A stretch of 64,000 nt of DNA. Origin: UBA5336 sp038526245 (GTDB taxonomy: Bacteria > Pseudomonadota > Alphaproteobacteria > Caulobacterales > Hyphomonadaceae). Every line of letters starts with the position of its first letter. Positions within the stretch are counted from its first letter, which is position 1. This document shows positions 34,002 through 44,500 of this stretch, piece by piece. The stretch lies in NCBI GenBank assembly GCA_038526245.1, contig JBCBGZ010000002.1:50984-114983 (forward strand), in the 5' to 3' direction. A program made the position numbers and the translations under genes. The notes under the pieces were generated by a model. That model ran no database searches. It was not told the origin of the DNA and was given only the letters and a program-made list of their open reading frames with translations.

Positions 34002-35636
34002 ATGGCAATTGATCCAGTTTCAGACAATTCTGGCCGGGAAGCAGGCATCACGGCCCTGTTTGCGCCACTCAGGGCCGAATGGCGCCCGGCAAGGACAATG
34101 CCCCTCGTCCAGGAACGCCTTTGGTTGGCAGGACTGTTCCTGATCGCCCTCCTTCTTCGCCTCGCCACGCTAACGCAGGACTCCCTCTGGATTGACGAGG
34201 GCTACACGTTGGCCTCAGCAGGTCACAGTTTCTCCCTGCTGTTCTCAGTCCCTTTTGACAGCCATCCCGCTCTGCATTTTGCCGTCGTCAAAGTGTCAGA
34301 CATGTTTTTTGACGGAGCAGTGGCGGTTCGCCTGCCCTCTGCGCTGTTTTCGGTGGTCATGCTCGCACCGATTTACCTGCTGGCCCGGCGCCTGATGGGG
34401 CCGGCGGGTGCATTGGTGGCGCTGGCCGTATTGGCCTTCTCATTCACCATGCTCGTGTACGCGAACAATGGCCGGAACTATGCCCAGCTGCTGATGCTCA
34501 TCGCCTTTGCGGCCTGGGCCCTGCATGCCGTGGCCGAGAAGCTCGCCGCCGGAACAGCCCTTACAGAAAAGGGGCTGTTGAAGTGGGCGGCGATCTATGC
34601 GGTCAGCGCCGTTTTGGCGCTTTACACGCATAATACCGCGATACTTTATCTGTTTGTCCTCAACGGTGTGCTGTGCGGCTGGGTGCTGGCCACGGCCCCC
34701 GCACGCTTCATCGAATTTACTTGGAAACTTGCCGCTGTGAACGCCCTCGCGATCGCTGCATGGTTGCCCTGGCTCCGGGTCATGCTCGGCACATCAGATG
34801 TGTTTGACTGGCTGTTGCAGATGGATGCGGTGTCTGCCGCCACCACGCTCGCGGCGACGATCGGGCCGAACAGCGTGCCCGGTGTTCTACTGGCGGTCTT
34901 CTTCCTCGCTGTGGTCGCAGGCGGGGCGCTCAGCCTTGCGCGCCCGGGGTGGTCACTCGCGCTGATCCTCGCCCATGGCGCCGCGTTCCCGCTCTTCATC
35001 TGGCTCATCGGCTTCATCTATAAACCGGTCTATATGGAGCGCATTATCCTGCCAGCCGCGATTGGGGGCGCCCTGGCGATCGGATATCTTGCAGCCCATG
35101 GTCGGCGCACCTGGCTCGCCGGCGGGCTCACGGGCTTTGCCTTGCTCGCTTCGGCATGGTCGGCGGCTGCCTACACACTACGAGGCGATTCCCAGGCCAA
35201 TCTCGGCGCCCATCTGATACAGGACTGGCGCGCCGCCGTGGCGGCCCACGATGTATCCGGCAACGCCCTTGTCATCTGCGACACGTTCACGTGGCCCACT
35301 GTCGATGCTTACCGTCAGTCCGCCGAGGTCTGGGTGCATGACAATGCGGGCATGTGGGATCTCACCCTGCCCCATTGGCGCGACAATTACGGCGTGCCCA
35401 TTTCAGGCGCGAATGCCGTGGATAAACATCGCTATTCACCCTGGATGGAGACTGCCACCATAGCATGGGATGACGCGGTTGAGCGCGCGCCCCGCATGGT
35501 GTTCCTGAAACCAGACTTCCTTTGCAATGACGGTGAACCAGAAATCCTTCGGGCGCGTCTTTCAGAGTCCGGATACTCCCAAACGCGCGTGGACGCCTGG
35601 CGCGGGGTCAGCGCTGAAGTGTGGGAGCGTCCCTAA
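34002..35636 (+). CDS. GT39/PMT-like membrane glycosyltransferase
   Basis: A 544-residue protein with about 11 membrane helices. The first extracytoplasmic loop has SLWIDEGYT, with the Asp-Glu pair that is catalytic in polyprenyl-phosphate-sugar-dependent transferases (GT39/ArnT superfamily), and later DSHPALHF. The C-terminal ~120 residues are a soluble periplasmic domain (GNALVICDTFTWPTVDAYR). It probably transfers a sugar from a lipid carrier to a lipid, glycan or protein. ATG 34098, with AAGGAC just before it, is an alternative start 32 codons further in. Confidence 0.8.
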   Translation: MAIDPVSDNSGREAGITALFAPLRAEWRPARTMPLVQERLWLAGLFLIALLLRLATLTQDSLWIDEGYTLASAGHSFSLLFSVPFDSHPALHFAVVKVSDMFFDGAVAVRLPSALFSVVMLAPIYLLARRLMGPAGALVALAVLAFSFTMLVYANNGRNYAQLLMLIAFAAWALHAVAEKLAAGTALTEKGLLKWAAIYAVSAVLALYTHNTAILYLFVLNGVLCGWVLATAPARFIEFTWKLAAVNALAIAAWLPWLRVMLGTSDVFDWLLQMDAVSAATTLAATIGPNSVPGVLLAVFFLAVVAGGALSLARPGWSLALILAHGAAFPLFIWLIGFIYKPVYMERIILPAAIGGALAIGYLAAHGRRTWLAGGLTGFALLASAWSAAAYTLRGDSQANLGAHLIQDWRAAVAAHDVSGNALVICDTFTWPTVDAYRQSAEVWVHDNAGMWDLTLPHWRDNYGVPISGANAVDKHRYSPWMETATIAWDDAVERAPRMVFLKPDFLCNDGEPEILRARLSESGYSQTRVDAWRGVSAEVWERP

Positions 35637-35641
35637 CGGGT

Positions 35642-37135
35642 TCATTCACCGGCCGCATCCAAGGCAGCGATAATCTGAGCATACCCGCGCGCCATGCGCC
35701 CCATATTCTCGACAGAGATCCGCTCATTGGTGCCATGGAAACCGGTCAGGTCTTCAGGGCTCATCACCGCAGGAACGAAACGGTAGACTGAGTCCGTGAT
35801 AGCGGTGGCGTAGCGCCCATCAGTGGCCCCGAGCACAAGACCAGGCGCGACTGCGGCCCCGTCGCCGGCCTCACGAGCCACCGCTGCGAGCACCCCATAA
35901 GCCAGATTCTCGGTGGAGGAGACCGGCGAGGCACCTGCCCCGCGGATACCGCCCCGGCCCAATTCGATCTCGAGATTGTCGATATCGGCGGTCACATCGC
36001 GGACATGCTGCAAGATCGACTCTTCGGTATCGTTGGGGTGAATCCTGAAATTCACCACCGCCGTGGCGCGCTGGGCAAGCACGTTTTCCTTGGCAGACCC
36101 CACCATCATTGTGGGCGCGGTCGTGGTGCGGATCATCGCATTGGCGGTTGCGATCGCAGACATCTGTTCCTCAACCATGCCGCCGAACAGCCACATATTC
36201 GCAAACGCCATGCGCTGCATGAAGGGCATGTCAGGGGCGCTGGCTTCCAGCAATTCCTTGATCGGGGATTTGGTGAAATCAGCCGGCATCTGGTTTTCGT
36301 CCAACGCAACGAGCGCGCGGGCCAGTCGCACCGGCGCGGAGTTGCGCGGCGGCGCAGAGCTGTGTCCGCCATCGGCCACCGCGGTGATGGACAGGGTGAC
36401 ATAGCCTTTTTCCGCCACCCCGATGAAGCCCATGGGCGCGCCCGTGAGCGGAGACGGGTCTACGATCATAAAGCCCTCATCCAGCGCCATGATGGGCGAC
36501 ACGTTGCGCGTTTTCAGCAGCTCTACGCCCGCGGCAGCGCCAGACCCTGAGACCTCCTCGTCATGGCCAAACAGGAAGTACACTGTTCGGCGCGGAGAAA
36601 ATCCCGACTGCGCAAGCGCCTCAGCCGCTTCCATAAGGGCCACCATGGAGCCCTTATCGTCAATTGTGCCGCGACCGTAGAGATAACCATCGACGATTTC
36701 GCCAGCGAAAGGGGGCGCAGTCCAGTCGGTTTCTGTGCCGATGTTGACGGGCACGACATCCTGATGGGCCATCAACAGCAATGGTTCCAGCGAAGCATCG
36801 CTGCCCGCCCAAGTGTAAAGCAGCGTGTAGTCGGCGACGAGCTCTCTGGTCATGGCATTGTGGGCGGCGGGATAGGTACCCTCAAGCCAGGCATGCAGGT
36901 CCAGCCAAGGTCCTTCGCTTCCCGGCCTGGGATCGCCGGGCGCAACTGTGATGGTCTTGAACTGGAGCGCTTCACTGAGATTGTCGGCCGCCGCCTGCGC
37001 CGAAATCTCGGGCACTGGGGGTAAGTCGACCGAGACCGCCTCCGTGGCGCCGCCATAGGAGAACGTTCGAAACAGAACGATGCCCACAATGATTGCGAGC
37101 GCCCCGGCGAGTCCCAAAAGTGCGCGTTTCAACAT
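35642..37135 (-). CDS. M20 family metallopeptidase (carboxypeptidase S-like)
   Basis: A 497-residue protein. ATG 37135, with GGGAGG 8 bases upstream, gives a membrane anchor (LLGLAGALAIIVGIVLF). M20 motifs are all present: LLMAHQDVVPV, YGRGTIDDKG, FGHDEEVSG with catalytic Glu, ALDEGF and the final GFHGTNERIS His. A dimerisation lid domain lies between. Length and motifs fit the yeast carboxypeptidase S (CPS1) group, cutting C-terminal residues from peptides or N-acyl amino acids, in the periplasm. Confidence 0.88.
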   Translation of the reverse strand: MLKRALLGLAGALAIIVGIVLFRTFSYGGATEAVSVDLPPVPEISAQAAADNLSEALQFKTITVAPGDPRPGSEGPWLDLHAWLEGTYPAAHNAMTRELVADYTLLYTWAGSDASLEPLLLMAHQDVVPVNIGTETDWTAPPFAGEIVDGYLYGRGTIDDKGSMVALMEAAEALAQSGFSPRRTVYFLFGHDEEVSGSGAAAGVELLKTRNVSPIMALDEGFMIVDPSPLTGAPMGFIGVAEKGYVTLSITAVADGGHSSAPPRNSAPVRLARALVALDENQMPADFTKSPIKELLEASAPDMPFMQRMAFANMWLFGGMVEEQMSAIATANAMIRTTTAPTMMVGSAKENVLAQRATAVVNFRIHPNDTEESILQHVRDVTADIDNLEIELGRGGIRGAGASPVSSTENLAYGVLAAVAREAGDGAAVAPGLVLGATDGRYATAITDSVYRFVPAVMSPEDLTGFHGTNERISVENMGRMARGYAQIIAALDAAGE

Positions 37136-37271
37136 TGTATCGGCCTCCCAGCGGTTTTCTTTCAGTCTACAGGGCGCGTGCGCCAGGTCCAGCATGGGCG
37201 ACCCACGGTCCTTGACCCCCACTGCCTGACGTCGGACACGTTAGGCATGTCCCGTCTGGGGAGGATTGGTC

Positions 37272-38360
37272 ATGGACACCGCAACACGCACCGCGCTCTG
37301 GATCATCGCAGCCGGCATAATAATCGCCGTGCTCTATCTCGGGCGCGGGATCATGGCGCCCTTCGCCCTGGCCGTGTTCCTGTTCCTGACCATGGAGGGT
37401 TTTGCCCGCGTGCTGGATGATCTGGTACCTGGCGACCAGAGGGCGTTATCACGCGGAATATCTATTGTGGCCGTGATCGGGGGCTTTATCGGCTTCATAG
37501 CCCTTATGGCGCAGGGCATTGCCCAGTTTGGCGGCAAAAACGCCGCTGACTATGAGCGCCGCATCAACGAACTGATTGGCGATATCTATGGCGTGGTCGG
37601 CATGGCCGAAGACGCGCCGAGCCTGACCCAATTGCTCTTCAACGAAACCGGACAAAGGCTTATCGGCCCCATCGCCAATGCAGTTGGCGAGTTGAGCGGC
37701 GATATCGTTCTGATCCTGATCTATGTCGGCTTCCTGTTTCTCGCCCAATCTACCTGGTCGAAGAAACTGGACAGGATTTTCCCGGACACTGAGAAACGTG
37801 CCCAGGTCACAGAAGTCGCAGAAGCGGCGCGCAAGGGCATTGAGTCGTATCTGTGGACGCAGACAGTGGTCTCCGTGCTGATAACGGTGTTGACCTATGC
37901 CACGCTGCAGCTGTTAGGCGTCGAGAACGCACTGTTTCTGTCGGCACTGATCTTCGTGCTGAACTATATCCCGACCATTGGATCTATCGTTGCGGCTTTG
38001 GTGCCCCCTTTGTTTGCAATCGTTCAGCCAGACATCCCTGCCTGGGTTCCAGGCACGTCCCCCCAGGATACGTACATCTACACTGCGCTGGTTTTTGCAG
38101 CCGTCAGTTTCTGGCAATTTGCCATCGGCAACTTCTTGCAACCTCGCATGATGGGAGACTCCCTGAACCTTTCCGCCCTTGTTGTTTTGTTGTCCCTCGC
38201 CATTTGGGGAGCGATCTGGGGAATACCGGGCATGTTCCTGTCGGCACCACTTACAGTTTTGATGATGGTGCTCTTCGCGCAGTCCAAATCCACGCAATGG
38301 GTCGCGATTCTTCTATCAGCGGACGGCAACCCGAATCTCGGACAGGTTAAAACTGCTTAA
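37272..38360 (+). CDS. AI-2E family (PerM/TqsA-like) membrane permease
   Basis: A 362-residue protein with about eight helices in the AI-2E family arrangement: an N-terminal helix pair, a central amphipathic region (KGIESYLWTQTVVSVLITVLTY) and FVLNYIPTIGSIVAALVPPLFA, a family hallmark. GGGGAGGA precedes ATG 37272. Members export autoinducer-2 or small molecules, or act as Na+/H+ antiporters; which of these applies is not evident. Divergent from the M20 gene. Confidence 0.87.
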   Translation: MDTATRTALWIIAAGIIIAVLYLGRGIMAPFALAVFLFLTMEGFARVLDDLVPGDQRALSRGISIVAVIGGFIGFIALMAQGIAQFGGKNAADYERRINELIGDIYGVVGMAEDAPSLTQLLFNETGQRLIGPIANAVGELSGDIVLILIYVGFLFLAQSTWSKKLDRIFPDTEKRAQVTEVAEAARKGIESYLWTQTVVSVLITVLTYATLQLLGVENALFLSALIFVLNYIPTIGSIVAALVPPLFAIVQPDIPAWVPGTSPQDTYIYTALVFAAVSFWQFAIGNFLQPRMMGDSLNLSALVVLLSLAIWGAIWGIPGMFLSAPLTVLMMVLFAQSKSTQWVAILLSADGNPNLGQVKTA

Positions 38361-38529
38361 TAATCAACGTGTGAGCACCCACACACCGAATTTCTCTCTG
38401 AAAACACAGAGACTTTCCGTTTATGACAGTGAGTTATGCAAAAAATTCTTGCAGGCATAGGAGCGTTGAGCCATACGGCTTCTCGAAGGCTGTTCATGTC
38501 AGATTTTTGACAATGACGTGTGCCTAAAG

Positions 38530-38623
38530 AAAACAGGCCTCCGCGTGCGTCCCCCCACCCAGCCTGCGGATAGAGGCCTGTGGGCCCGCTAGACACGTCC
38601 CCGTCTGGCGGGCCCAATTTTTT
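38530..38623 (+). ncRNA. Candidate small RNA with C-rich loops
   Basis: In the 401-base gap 38361-38761, two perfect hairpins stand side by side. Stem 1 pairs ACAGGCCT (38533-38540) with AGGCCTGT (38574-38581) and, inside, CCGC with GCGG around a C-rich loop (CCCCCCACCC). Stem 2 pairs GGGCCCGC (38582-38589) with GCGGGCCC (38608-38615), extended by AGAC/GTCT, and ends in T6, a classic terminator. TTGACA lies at 38507-38512, about 20 bases before. The upstream gene ends 170 bases away. Such C-rich loops can pair with ribosome-binding sites. No clear -10 box. The remaining gap up to 38505 shows nothing else. Confidence 0.45.
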
Positions 38624-38761
38624 CAGAACTTTGCGAAATCTGTCTTCTGCAAGCCTTGCTGCATCCTTGGGCAAGCAATGCTGAAATTCTGGTCAGGTGC
38701 GTTGTACCGGTTCGGGGATTTCTCTATGTAGTCGCGGCCTAAATTGCATCCGGGGATCTCT

Positions 38762-41700
38762 ATGTCAGCCACCACCCTCACGGAGCGCTCCCCGCGAGCC
38801 CAGTTGAGCGAGCAGTTTGTACGACAAGCGAGCAATGAAGACCTCACTCGACTGAATGGCCAGACCCCGGAAGCCTGCGCAGAGGCCATCTGGGACATGG
38901 TCGAGGACGGCTCCGGGCAATCCACGCGGCTTCGGGTGCGCCATGCTGCGTTCAGCGGCGACACTGAAACGCCTCGAAGCGTTCTCGAATGCGTGGGGCC
39001 GGACAAACCTTTCCTGGTCGACTCCCTTTTGAATGCGGCCTCTGGCTTGGGTCTGGAAGTCCTGGCGCTTTTCCACCCCATCCTCACGCTCGAAGACGGG
39101 ACCCGGCTATCGGTCATCCAGATCCACCTGCCAAGCCTCTCGAATGGTGAAACACAGGCGTTGGAGCAGGAAGCCCAGATCACGATTCAGGACATCACCA
39201 CTGCGGTGGATGATTACCAGGCCATGCGCGAGGCGATGGCAGACGAAATCGAGAGACTGTCTGAGCAGAGCCACTTGCCTGATGACTTCGTGTCCGAGTC
39301 CAAGGCGTTTCTCGAATGGCTCGCCAGTGAGCACTTCGTTTTCCTGGGCAAGCGTACTTACGAATTTCCGCGCGACGACAACGGAGAATTCATTTCCGAA
39401 GAGCCGGACATGGTCGAGGGTTCAAATCTTGGCTTGCTACGCGATGAGGATTTGAACGTCCTCAATCGCTCCAGTGAGCCAACGGTCCTCACTCCTGAAA
39501 TTGGTGCGTTTGTCGGCCGTCGCGAGCCGATAATTCTGGCGAAATCAACAATGTTAAGCCGGGTGCACCGGCGCGTTGCAGCCGATTATGTGGGCATCAA
39601 ACACTATGATGGTGACGGCAGGGTGTGCGGGGAGACACGTTTCCTGGGCCTGTTTACGTCGGAAGCCTATGATGAGACGGCTCGGTCTATTCCTCTGGTG
39701 CGTAAGCGCGTGGAGAAGATCATTTCCAATTCCGGGGCTCGCCCCGGTTCCCACGACGCCAAAAGCCTGTCGAACATTCTTGAGAAGTGGCCGCGCGACG
39801 AGCTTCTGCAGTCGACTGCGGAAATTCTAACGCCCATGGTGCGCGGCGCGCTGCACCTCATCGGCCGCCCCCGCACCCGCGTTTTCCTGCGACATGATGA
39901 GTTTGACCGGTTTGTCACGGCGCTCGTTTACGTTCCGCGCGAATCTTATGCCACGAGTTTGCGCCGCCAAATCAGCGATGTGCTCGAAACGGCTCTCGAC
40001 GGCGAGATCATGGACTTCGAACCGCAGTTCGACACCACCAACCTTGTGAGGGTGGTTTTCCATGTGCGGGTGCATCCCGGTCACAATCGGCCCGATCCGC
40101 GCGAATTAGAAGCTGCCATCGCAGAGCTCGCGCGCACATGGGAAGACAGCTTCCGGGAAGCCCTTGCCGCCGCAGACCTCGACGACGATGCCGCGCATGG
40201 GGCGCCTGCCTTCCGCACGGCGTTCAATGCCGCCTACCGCGAAGCCTTCACAGCCACGGAGGCGCTTCTCGATGTGCGCGAACTCGCCGAGCTGAATGCA
40301 AGCGCACCGATCCGGGTGAGGGCCTTTCAAAACTCCGCCGACCCGGCCAATGTTCTACGCGCCAAGATCTATGTGCGAGATGGCGCGATTCCCCTGTCAA
40401 AATGCGTCCCAATCTTCGAGAATATGGGCCTTTTCGTCAATTTTGAGACGGGCTACCCCGTGCGCCCTGCAGCCAAACTGGCAGACGACGCGCCAGAGAC
40501 CTATTGGATCCACCACGTTAAAATGCGTGCACCGACGGATCTGGATTCGGATGCTTTCGAAGACCTGGCGCCGCGATTCCAGGACGCGTTTGTGGCAGTT
40601 TGGACCGGCCAGACAGAAAACGATGGGTACAACCAACTTGTGCTGAGCGCTGCCACCACTTGGCGCGAAGCGAGCCTGCTGCGGGGCCTTGCCGCCTATC
40701 GCCACCAATCCGGTCGCGATCCGGGCCGCACGACGCAAATCGAAGCGCTGCGTCGCCACCCGGATCTGGCGCGCCTTCTGATCGAACTTTTCGCCGCGCG
40801 GTTTGATCCTTCAACCGCTGACAGCATCGATGTGCGCGCCGCCCGGTGCGAAGCGCTTCGCGGGGACATCGAAACCGGCCTGGTGGACGTGGCTGCGCTA
40901 GATGATGACCGTGTCATTCGACGGCTGGCAGACCTGATCACGGCGCTCGTGCGCACAAATTACTACCAACGCGGCTCCAACGGTGCCTACCGGGACGCGA
41001 TCAGTTTCAAGATTGCCAGCCAGGACATTGAAGAACTGCCCGCGCCCAAACCCTTCCGCGAAATCTTCGTGGCCTGTCCGAGTGTTGAAGGCGTCCATTG
41101 CCGGTTTGGTCCGGTGGCGCGCGGCGGGTTACGTTGGTCGGATCGTCGAGATGATTTCCGCACCGAAGTGCTCGGTCTGGTGAAGGCGCAGCAGGTCAAA
41201 AATGCCGTTATCGTGCCCGTGGGGTCCAAAGGGGGCTTCTTTCCGAAACAACTCCCCCATGATGGCAGCCGCGAAGAGGTCCGCCAGGCCGGGATCCAAG
41301 CCTATCGTATCTTCATCTCATCATTGCTGGACCTGACCGACAATCTCGTGGAAGGCAAAGTCACGCCCCCAGCGGACACAGTCGTGTGGGAAGACGATGA
41401 CCCCTATCTGGTGGTCGCCGCGGACAAGGGCACTGCAACCTTTTCCGACATCGCCAATGAAATCAGCGAAGCTCACGGGTTCTGGCTTGGCGACGCCTTC
41501 GCGTCCGGCGGGTCTGCTGGCTATGACCACAAGGCTATGGGCATTACGGCGAAGGGTGCCTGGGAGGCGGTGAAACGTCACTTCCGCGAAATGGGCAAGG
41601 ACATCCAGACTGAGCCCTTCACCGTTGTTGGCGTGGGCGACATGTCCGGCGACGTGTTCGGCAACGGCATGCTTCTGTCGAAGCAGATCAGGCTCCAGGC

Positions 41701-43492
41701 TGCGTTCAACCATTTGCACATTTTCATTGATCCCGATCCGTCGGATCCCGAGCGCCTTTGGGAAGAACGCAAACGCATATTCGATCTGCCACGTTCGAGT
41801 TGGGCCGACTATGACACGAGCCTGATTTCGGAAGGCGGCGGCGTGTTTGATCGCTCCTTGAAGGCAATCCCGCTGAATGATCAACTTCGGGATATAACCG
41901 GCCTGACCGGCGACTCCGCTACGCCCAACGACTTGATCCACGCCCTTCTGAAGATGGGCGCCGAACTGCTATGGTTCGGCGGAATTGGCACGTATGTGAA
42001 GTCCAGCGCGGAAAGCCACTCCGCGGCTGGTGACCGCGCCAATGACAGTTTGCGGTTGGATGGCCGGGACCTGAACGTGAAAGTGGTCGGGGAAGGCGCC
42101 AATCTGGGCATGACGCAGGCCGGGCGAATCGAATTCGCCAAAGCGGGCGGGCGGATCAACACCGACGCAATCGACAATTCCGCTGGCGTAGACAGTTCCG
42201 ACCACGAAGTGAACATCAAGATCCTGGCCGGCGAAGCCATACGGCAAAGCACGCTCCCGAGAGGCGAAAGGAACGTGCTGCTCAAGGCCATGACCGACGA
42301 TGTGTCGGCCCACGTCCTCGCCCACAATTATGATCAAACCGGTGCACTTAGCCTGACAGAAGACACGGCTCTGGCTGACATGCAGGCATTGGAACGCCTG
42401 ATGGTCTACCTGGAAGGGCGCGGCGTCCTTGATCGCACGCTTGAAGGCCTGCCGAGCAGCGCGGAAATGGCCCAGCGGCAAGATGCCGGCTCTGCCCTCA
42501 CCCGCCCGGAGCTGGCGGTCGTCCTGGCCTGGTCGAAGATCACCTTGTTCGATGATTTGGTGTCGTCCGACGTGCCCGATGATCCAAGCTTTGAGGAAAC
42601 GCTGACGGCATATTTCCCAGAAGCCATTCGGGTCCATAGCGACGCGATTGAGGCCCACAGGCTGAAGCGAGAGATCGTTTCAACCGTTCTGGCCAACCGG
42701 CTGGTTGACGCCGTCGGGCCCGTCTTCCTGTCCCGCCTGCGCGAAAGCACGGACCGGCCCAATGCAGATCTGGTCCAATCCTTTGAAATCGCCCGGCGCG
42801 TCCTGAATCTGACTGGCTTCAAGGAAGAAGTTGACGCCTTGGACAACAAGGTCGTCGCGGCCGCCCAAACCAGCATGCGAAAGGAAGCAGCCGCCGCCGT
42901 GTTCCGGGCTTGCGAAGTCCTGTCTGGGCGGACGAGCGATCAGAACGTGGCCGACGTTGCCGCGGCCATCTCAGCGCATCTGGACACGTTCAAATCTACC
43001 CTCCGCGATACCGCATCGCCCCACGCAGCAGCGCGCATCGAACGGCGCGCGCGGGACCTGATGGGCGCGGAAGTGCCCGACCCCCTCGCCCGCTGGAGTG
43101 CAGCACTCCCCTACTTTGCCATGGGGATTCCTCTGGTCGGTGTCGCGCGCGACGCGGAGGGCGGCATGGAACGTGTGGCAAAGACCTATTTCGAGATCAG
43201 CGATGCCTTGCGCCTGGACCGTCTGCGGACCGGAGCCGAGGAGTCCCTCGCATCCGCCGACTATTGGGACCGGGTGGCAACGCGGCGGATGATTGACGAC
43301 CTGATGGAACAGCACGTGGCCATGACGCGCAGCGCGCTGGCGGCCGGGTCCGTCTCCGACTGGCTGGCGCCGCGCACTGACGCGCGTCAGGACCTGACGC
43401 AGGCCTTGCGCAGCCTTGCCGACACCCACAGCTGGAGCTTTTCGAGGTTCGCTCTCGCCGTGGATGCCGTCAGACGTTTTTCAGCGGCCTAG
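38762..43492 (+). CDS. gdhB: NAD-specific glutamate dehydrogenase, large 180-kDa type
   Basis: A 1,576-residue protein from ATG 38762. The N-terminal ~700 residues are the ACT-like regulatory modules of this class (LECVGPDKPFLVDSLLNAA; VFLGKRTYEF). The catalytic domain follows: CPSVEGVHCRFGPVARGGLRWSDRRDDFRTEV, VIVPVGSKGGFF with catalytic Lys, and the NAD fold with VGVGDMSGDVFGNGM and GEGANLGMTQAGR. It converts glutamate to 2-oxoglutarate and ammonia, allosterically controlled. This large form is common in alphaproteobacteria such as Caulobacter. Its end overlaps the DUF4349 gene by 4 bp on the other strand. Confidence 0.95.
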   Translation: MSATTLTERSPRAQLSEQFVRQASNEDLTRLNGQTPEACAEAIWDMVEDGSGQSTRLRVRHAAFSGDTETPRSVLECVGPDKPFLVDSLLNAASGLGLEVLALFHPILTLEDGTRLSVIQIHLPSLSNGETQALEQEAQITIQDITTAVDDYQAMREAMADEIERLSEQSHLPDDFVSESKAFLEWLASEHFVFLGKRTYEFPRDDNGEFISEEPDMVEGSNLGLLRDEDLNVLNRSSEPTVLTPEIGAFVGRREPIILAKSTMLSRVHRRVAADYVGIKHYDGDGRVCGETRFLGLFTSEAYDETARSIPLVRKRVEKIISNSGARPGSHDAKSLSNILEKWPRDELLQSTAEILTPMVRGALHLIGRPRTRVFLRHDEFDRFVTALVYVPRESYATSLRRQISDVLETALDGEIMDFEPQFDTTNLVRVVFHVRVHPGHNRPDPRELEAAIAELARTWEDSFREALAAADLDDDAAHGAPAFRTAFNAAYREAFTATEALLDVRELAELNASAPIRVRAFQNSADPANVLRAKIYVRDGAIPLSKCVPIFENMGLFVNFETGYPVRPAAKLADDAPETYWIHHVKMRAPTDLDSDAFEDLAPRFQDAFVAVWTGQTENDGYNQLVLSAATTWREASLLRGLAAYRHQSGRDPGRTTQIEALRRHPDLARLLIELFAARFDPSTADSIDVRAARCEALRGDIETGLVDVAALDDDRVIRRLADLITALVRTNYYQRGSNGAYRDAISFKIASQDIEELPAPKPFREIFVACPSVEGVHCRFGPVARGGLRWSDRRDDFRTEVLGLVKAQQVKNAVIVPVGSKGGFFPKQLPHDGSREEVRQAGIQAYRIFISSLLDLTDNLVEGKVTPPADTVVWEDDDPYLVVAADKGTATFSDIANEISEAHGFWLGDAFASGGSAGYDHKAMGITAKGAWEAVKRHFREMGKDIQTEPFTVVGVGDMSGDVFGNGMLLSKQIRLQAAFNHLHIFIDPDPSDPERLWEERKRIFDLPRSSWADYDTSLISEGGGVFDRSLKAIPLNDQLRDITGLTGDSATPNDLIHALLKMGAELLWFGGIGTYVKSSAESHSAAGDRANDSLRLDGRDLNVKVVGEGANLGMTQAGRIEFAKAGGRINTDAIDNSAGVDSSDHEVNIKILAGEAIRQSTLPRGERNVLLKAMTDDVSAHVLAHNYDQTGALSLTEDTALADMQALERLMVYLEGRGVLDRTLEGLPSSAEMAQRQDAGSALTRPELAVVLAWSKITLFDDLVSSDVPDDPSFEETLTAYFPEAIRVHSDAIEAHRLKREIVSTVLANRLVDAVGPVFLSRLRESTDRPNADLVQSFEIARRVLNLTGFKEEVDALDNKVVAAAQTSMRKEAAAAVFRACEVLSGRTSDQNVADVAAAISAHLDTFKSTLRDTASPHAAARIERRARDLMGAEVPDPLARWSAALPYFAMGIPLVGVARDAEGGMERVAKTYFEISDALRLDRLRTGAEESLASADYWDRVATRRMIDDLMEQHVAMTRSALAAGSVSDWLAPRTDARQDLTQALRSLADTHSWSFSRFALAVDAVRRFSAA

Positions 43493-44409
43493 GTTTTCTT
43501 TCGACGGATGCGGGGCCAGATGACCCGCAGCCAGATCCAGAGCATGACACCGATCAGGAACAGCCAGGGCAGACCCACCGCAAACGCCGTGATCACGCCC
43601 GCCAGGCCACCGGAAAGATTATAGAAGAAGTCGCCGAATGCACGCCCCAGGGGGTTCTCCCGGCGCGGTCCGAACACAGTCTGCTTGGTCTCATACCCGA
43701 TGGATAGCTGGCTCATGGACACGCGCAGGCGAAGGGCCCGGAGATAAGACTCCGTGCTATCAATCTCGGAATTGACCCGGGCCAGTTCCCGCTCAATGGA
43801 CAAGAGCTCCGACAAGTCTCCGTCACGCGTTTCCAGCAAGGTTTGCAGCCGCGTCTGAAGCGTCTTGCTGGCGTCGAGCCGGGCGCCTGTATCGATGATT
43901 GTGCGGGTGAGGTCTTCCGCGGACGTGTTGCGATAGCTGATCTCCCCTCCGGCGCCCTCTGCCTCTGCGTCCACATTGGCCATGAATTCCTCGATCCAGT
44001 CCGGCTTTGCCCGGATCGAGAGGTTACCGGTGACATAGTCATCGGACTGATTGTTCAGGTTTGAATTGGTGACAATGCAGACTTGTGTTCCTGCCGCCCG
44101 GCAGGCCGCCACATGGCCAAGCATGACAGGCTCGACCTGGGCCACAGGCAGGCGAAAGCCGAGATTGTGGCTGTAGGCAATGTATTGCTCCGCCGCTTCG
44201 GGGGCAGGTTCTGTGTTCGGCGGGGGTGGAGGTGGCGGAACAGGAGATGGTGCGGCTTCCTGCATCATGCGTGGCGCACCCTGAACCGCCATATCCATGG
44301 CGCCCAGCATTTCGCTTTCAGCGTCTTCGTACGATGCTCCCCCTCCCCCACCGCAAGCGGCGAGGGCAAGCGCCGAGGCCAAGCCGATAAAACCATGGCG
44401 AATCTTCAT
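43489..44409 (-). CDS. DUF4349 lipoprotein
   Basis: A 306-residue protein. The signal ends in lipobox LAAC (residue 19), then a glycine run and a Pro-rich linker (PVPPPPPPP). The body has SIRAKPDWIEEF and a coiled coil (LQTRLQTLLETRDGDLSELLSIERELARV), which with the final membrane helices (GVITAFAVGLPWLFLIGVML) identifies DUF4349. A basic C-terminus (RIRRKK) follows. Probably an envelope-anchored structural protein; function unknown. Confidence 0.85.
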   Translation of the reverse strand: MKIRHGFIGLASALALAACGGGGGASYEDAESEMLGAMDMAVQGAPRMMQEAAPSPVPPPPPPPNTEPAPEAAEQYIAYSHNLGFRLPVAQVEPVMLGHVAACRAAGTQVCIVTNSNLNNQSDDYVTGNLSIRAKPDWIEEFMANVDAEAEGAGGEISYRNTSAEDLTRTIIDTGARLDASKTLQTRLQTLLETRDGDLSELLSIERELARVNSEIDSTESYLRALRLRVSMSQLSIGYETKQTVFGPRRENPLGRAFGDFFYNLSGGLAGVITAFAVGLPWLFLIGVMLWIWLRVIWPRIRRKKT

Positions 44410-44500
44410 GAAAGTCCTCCCTATTTATTGAAGGGTCTCACATGACATCATGGCGAGAAAGCGCTGAGTTTTGCCCGGAAAAATGCCGATTCAGTGACAC

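Noticed and set aside
38507..38535. A complete sigma-70 promoter for the candidate sRNA
   Set aside because: TTGACA is perfect but there is no acceptable -10 at 16-18 bases.
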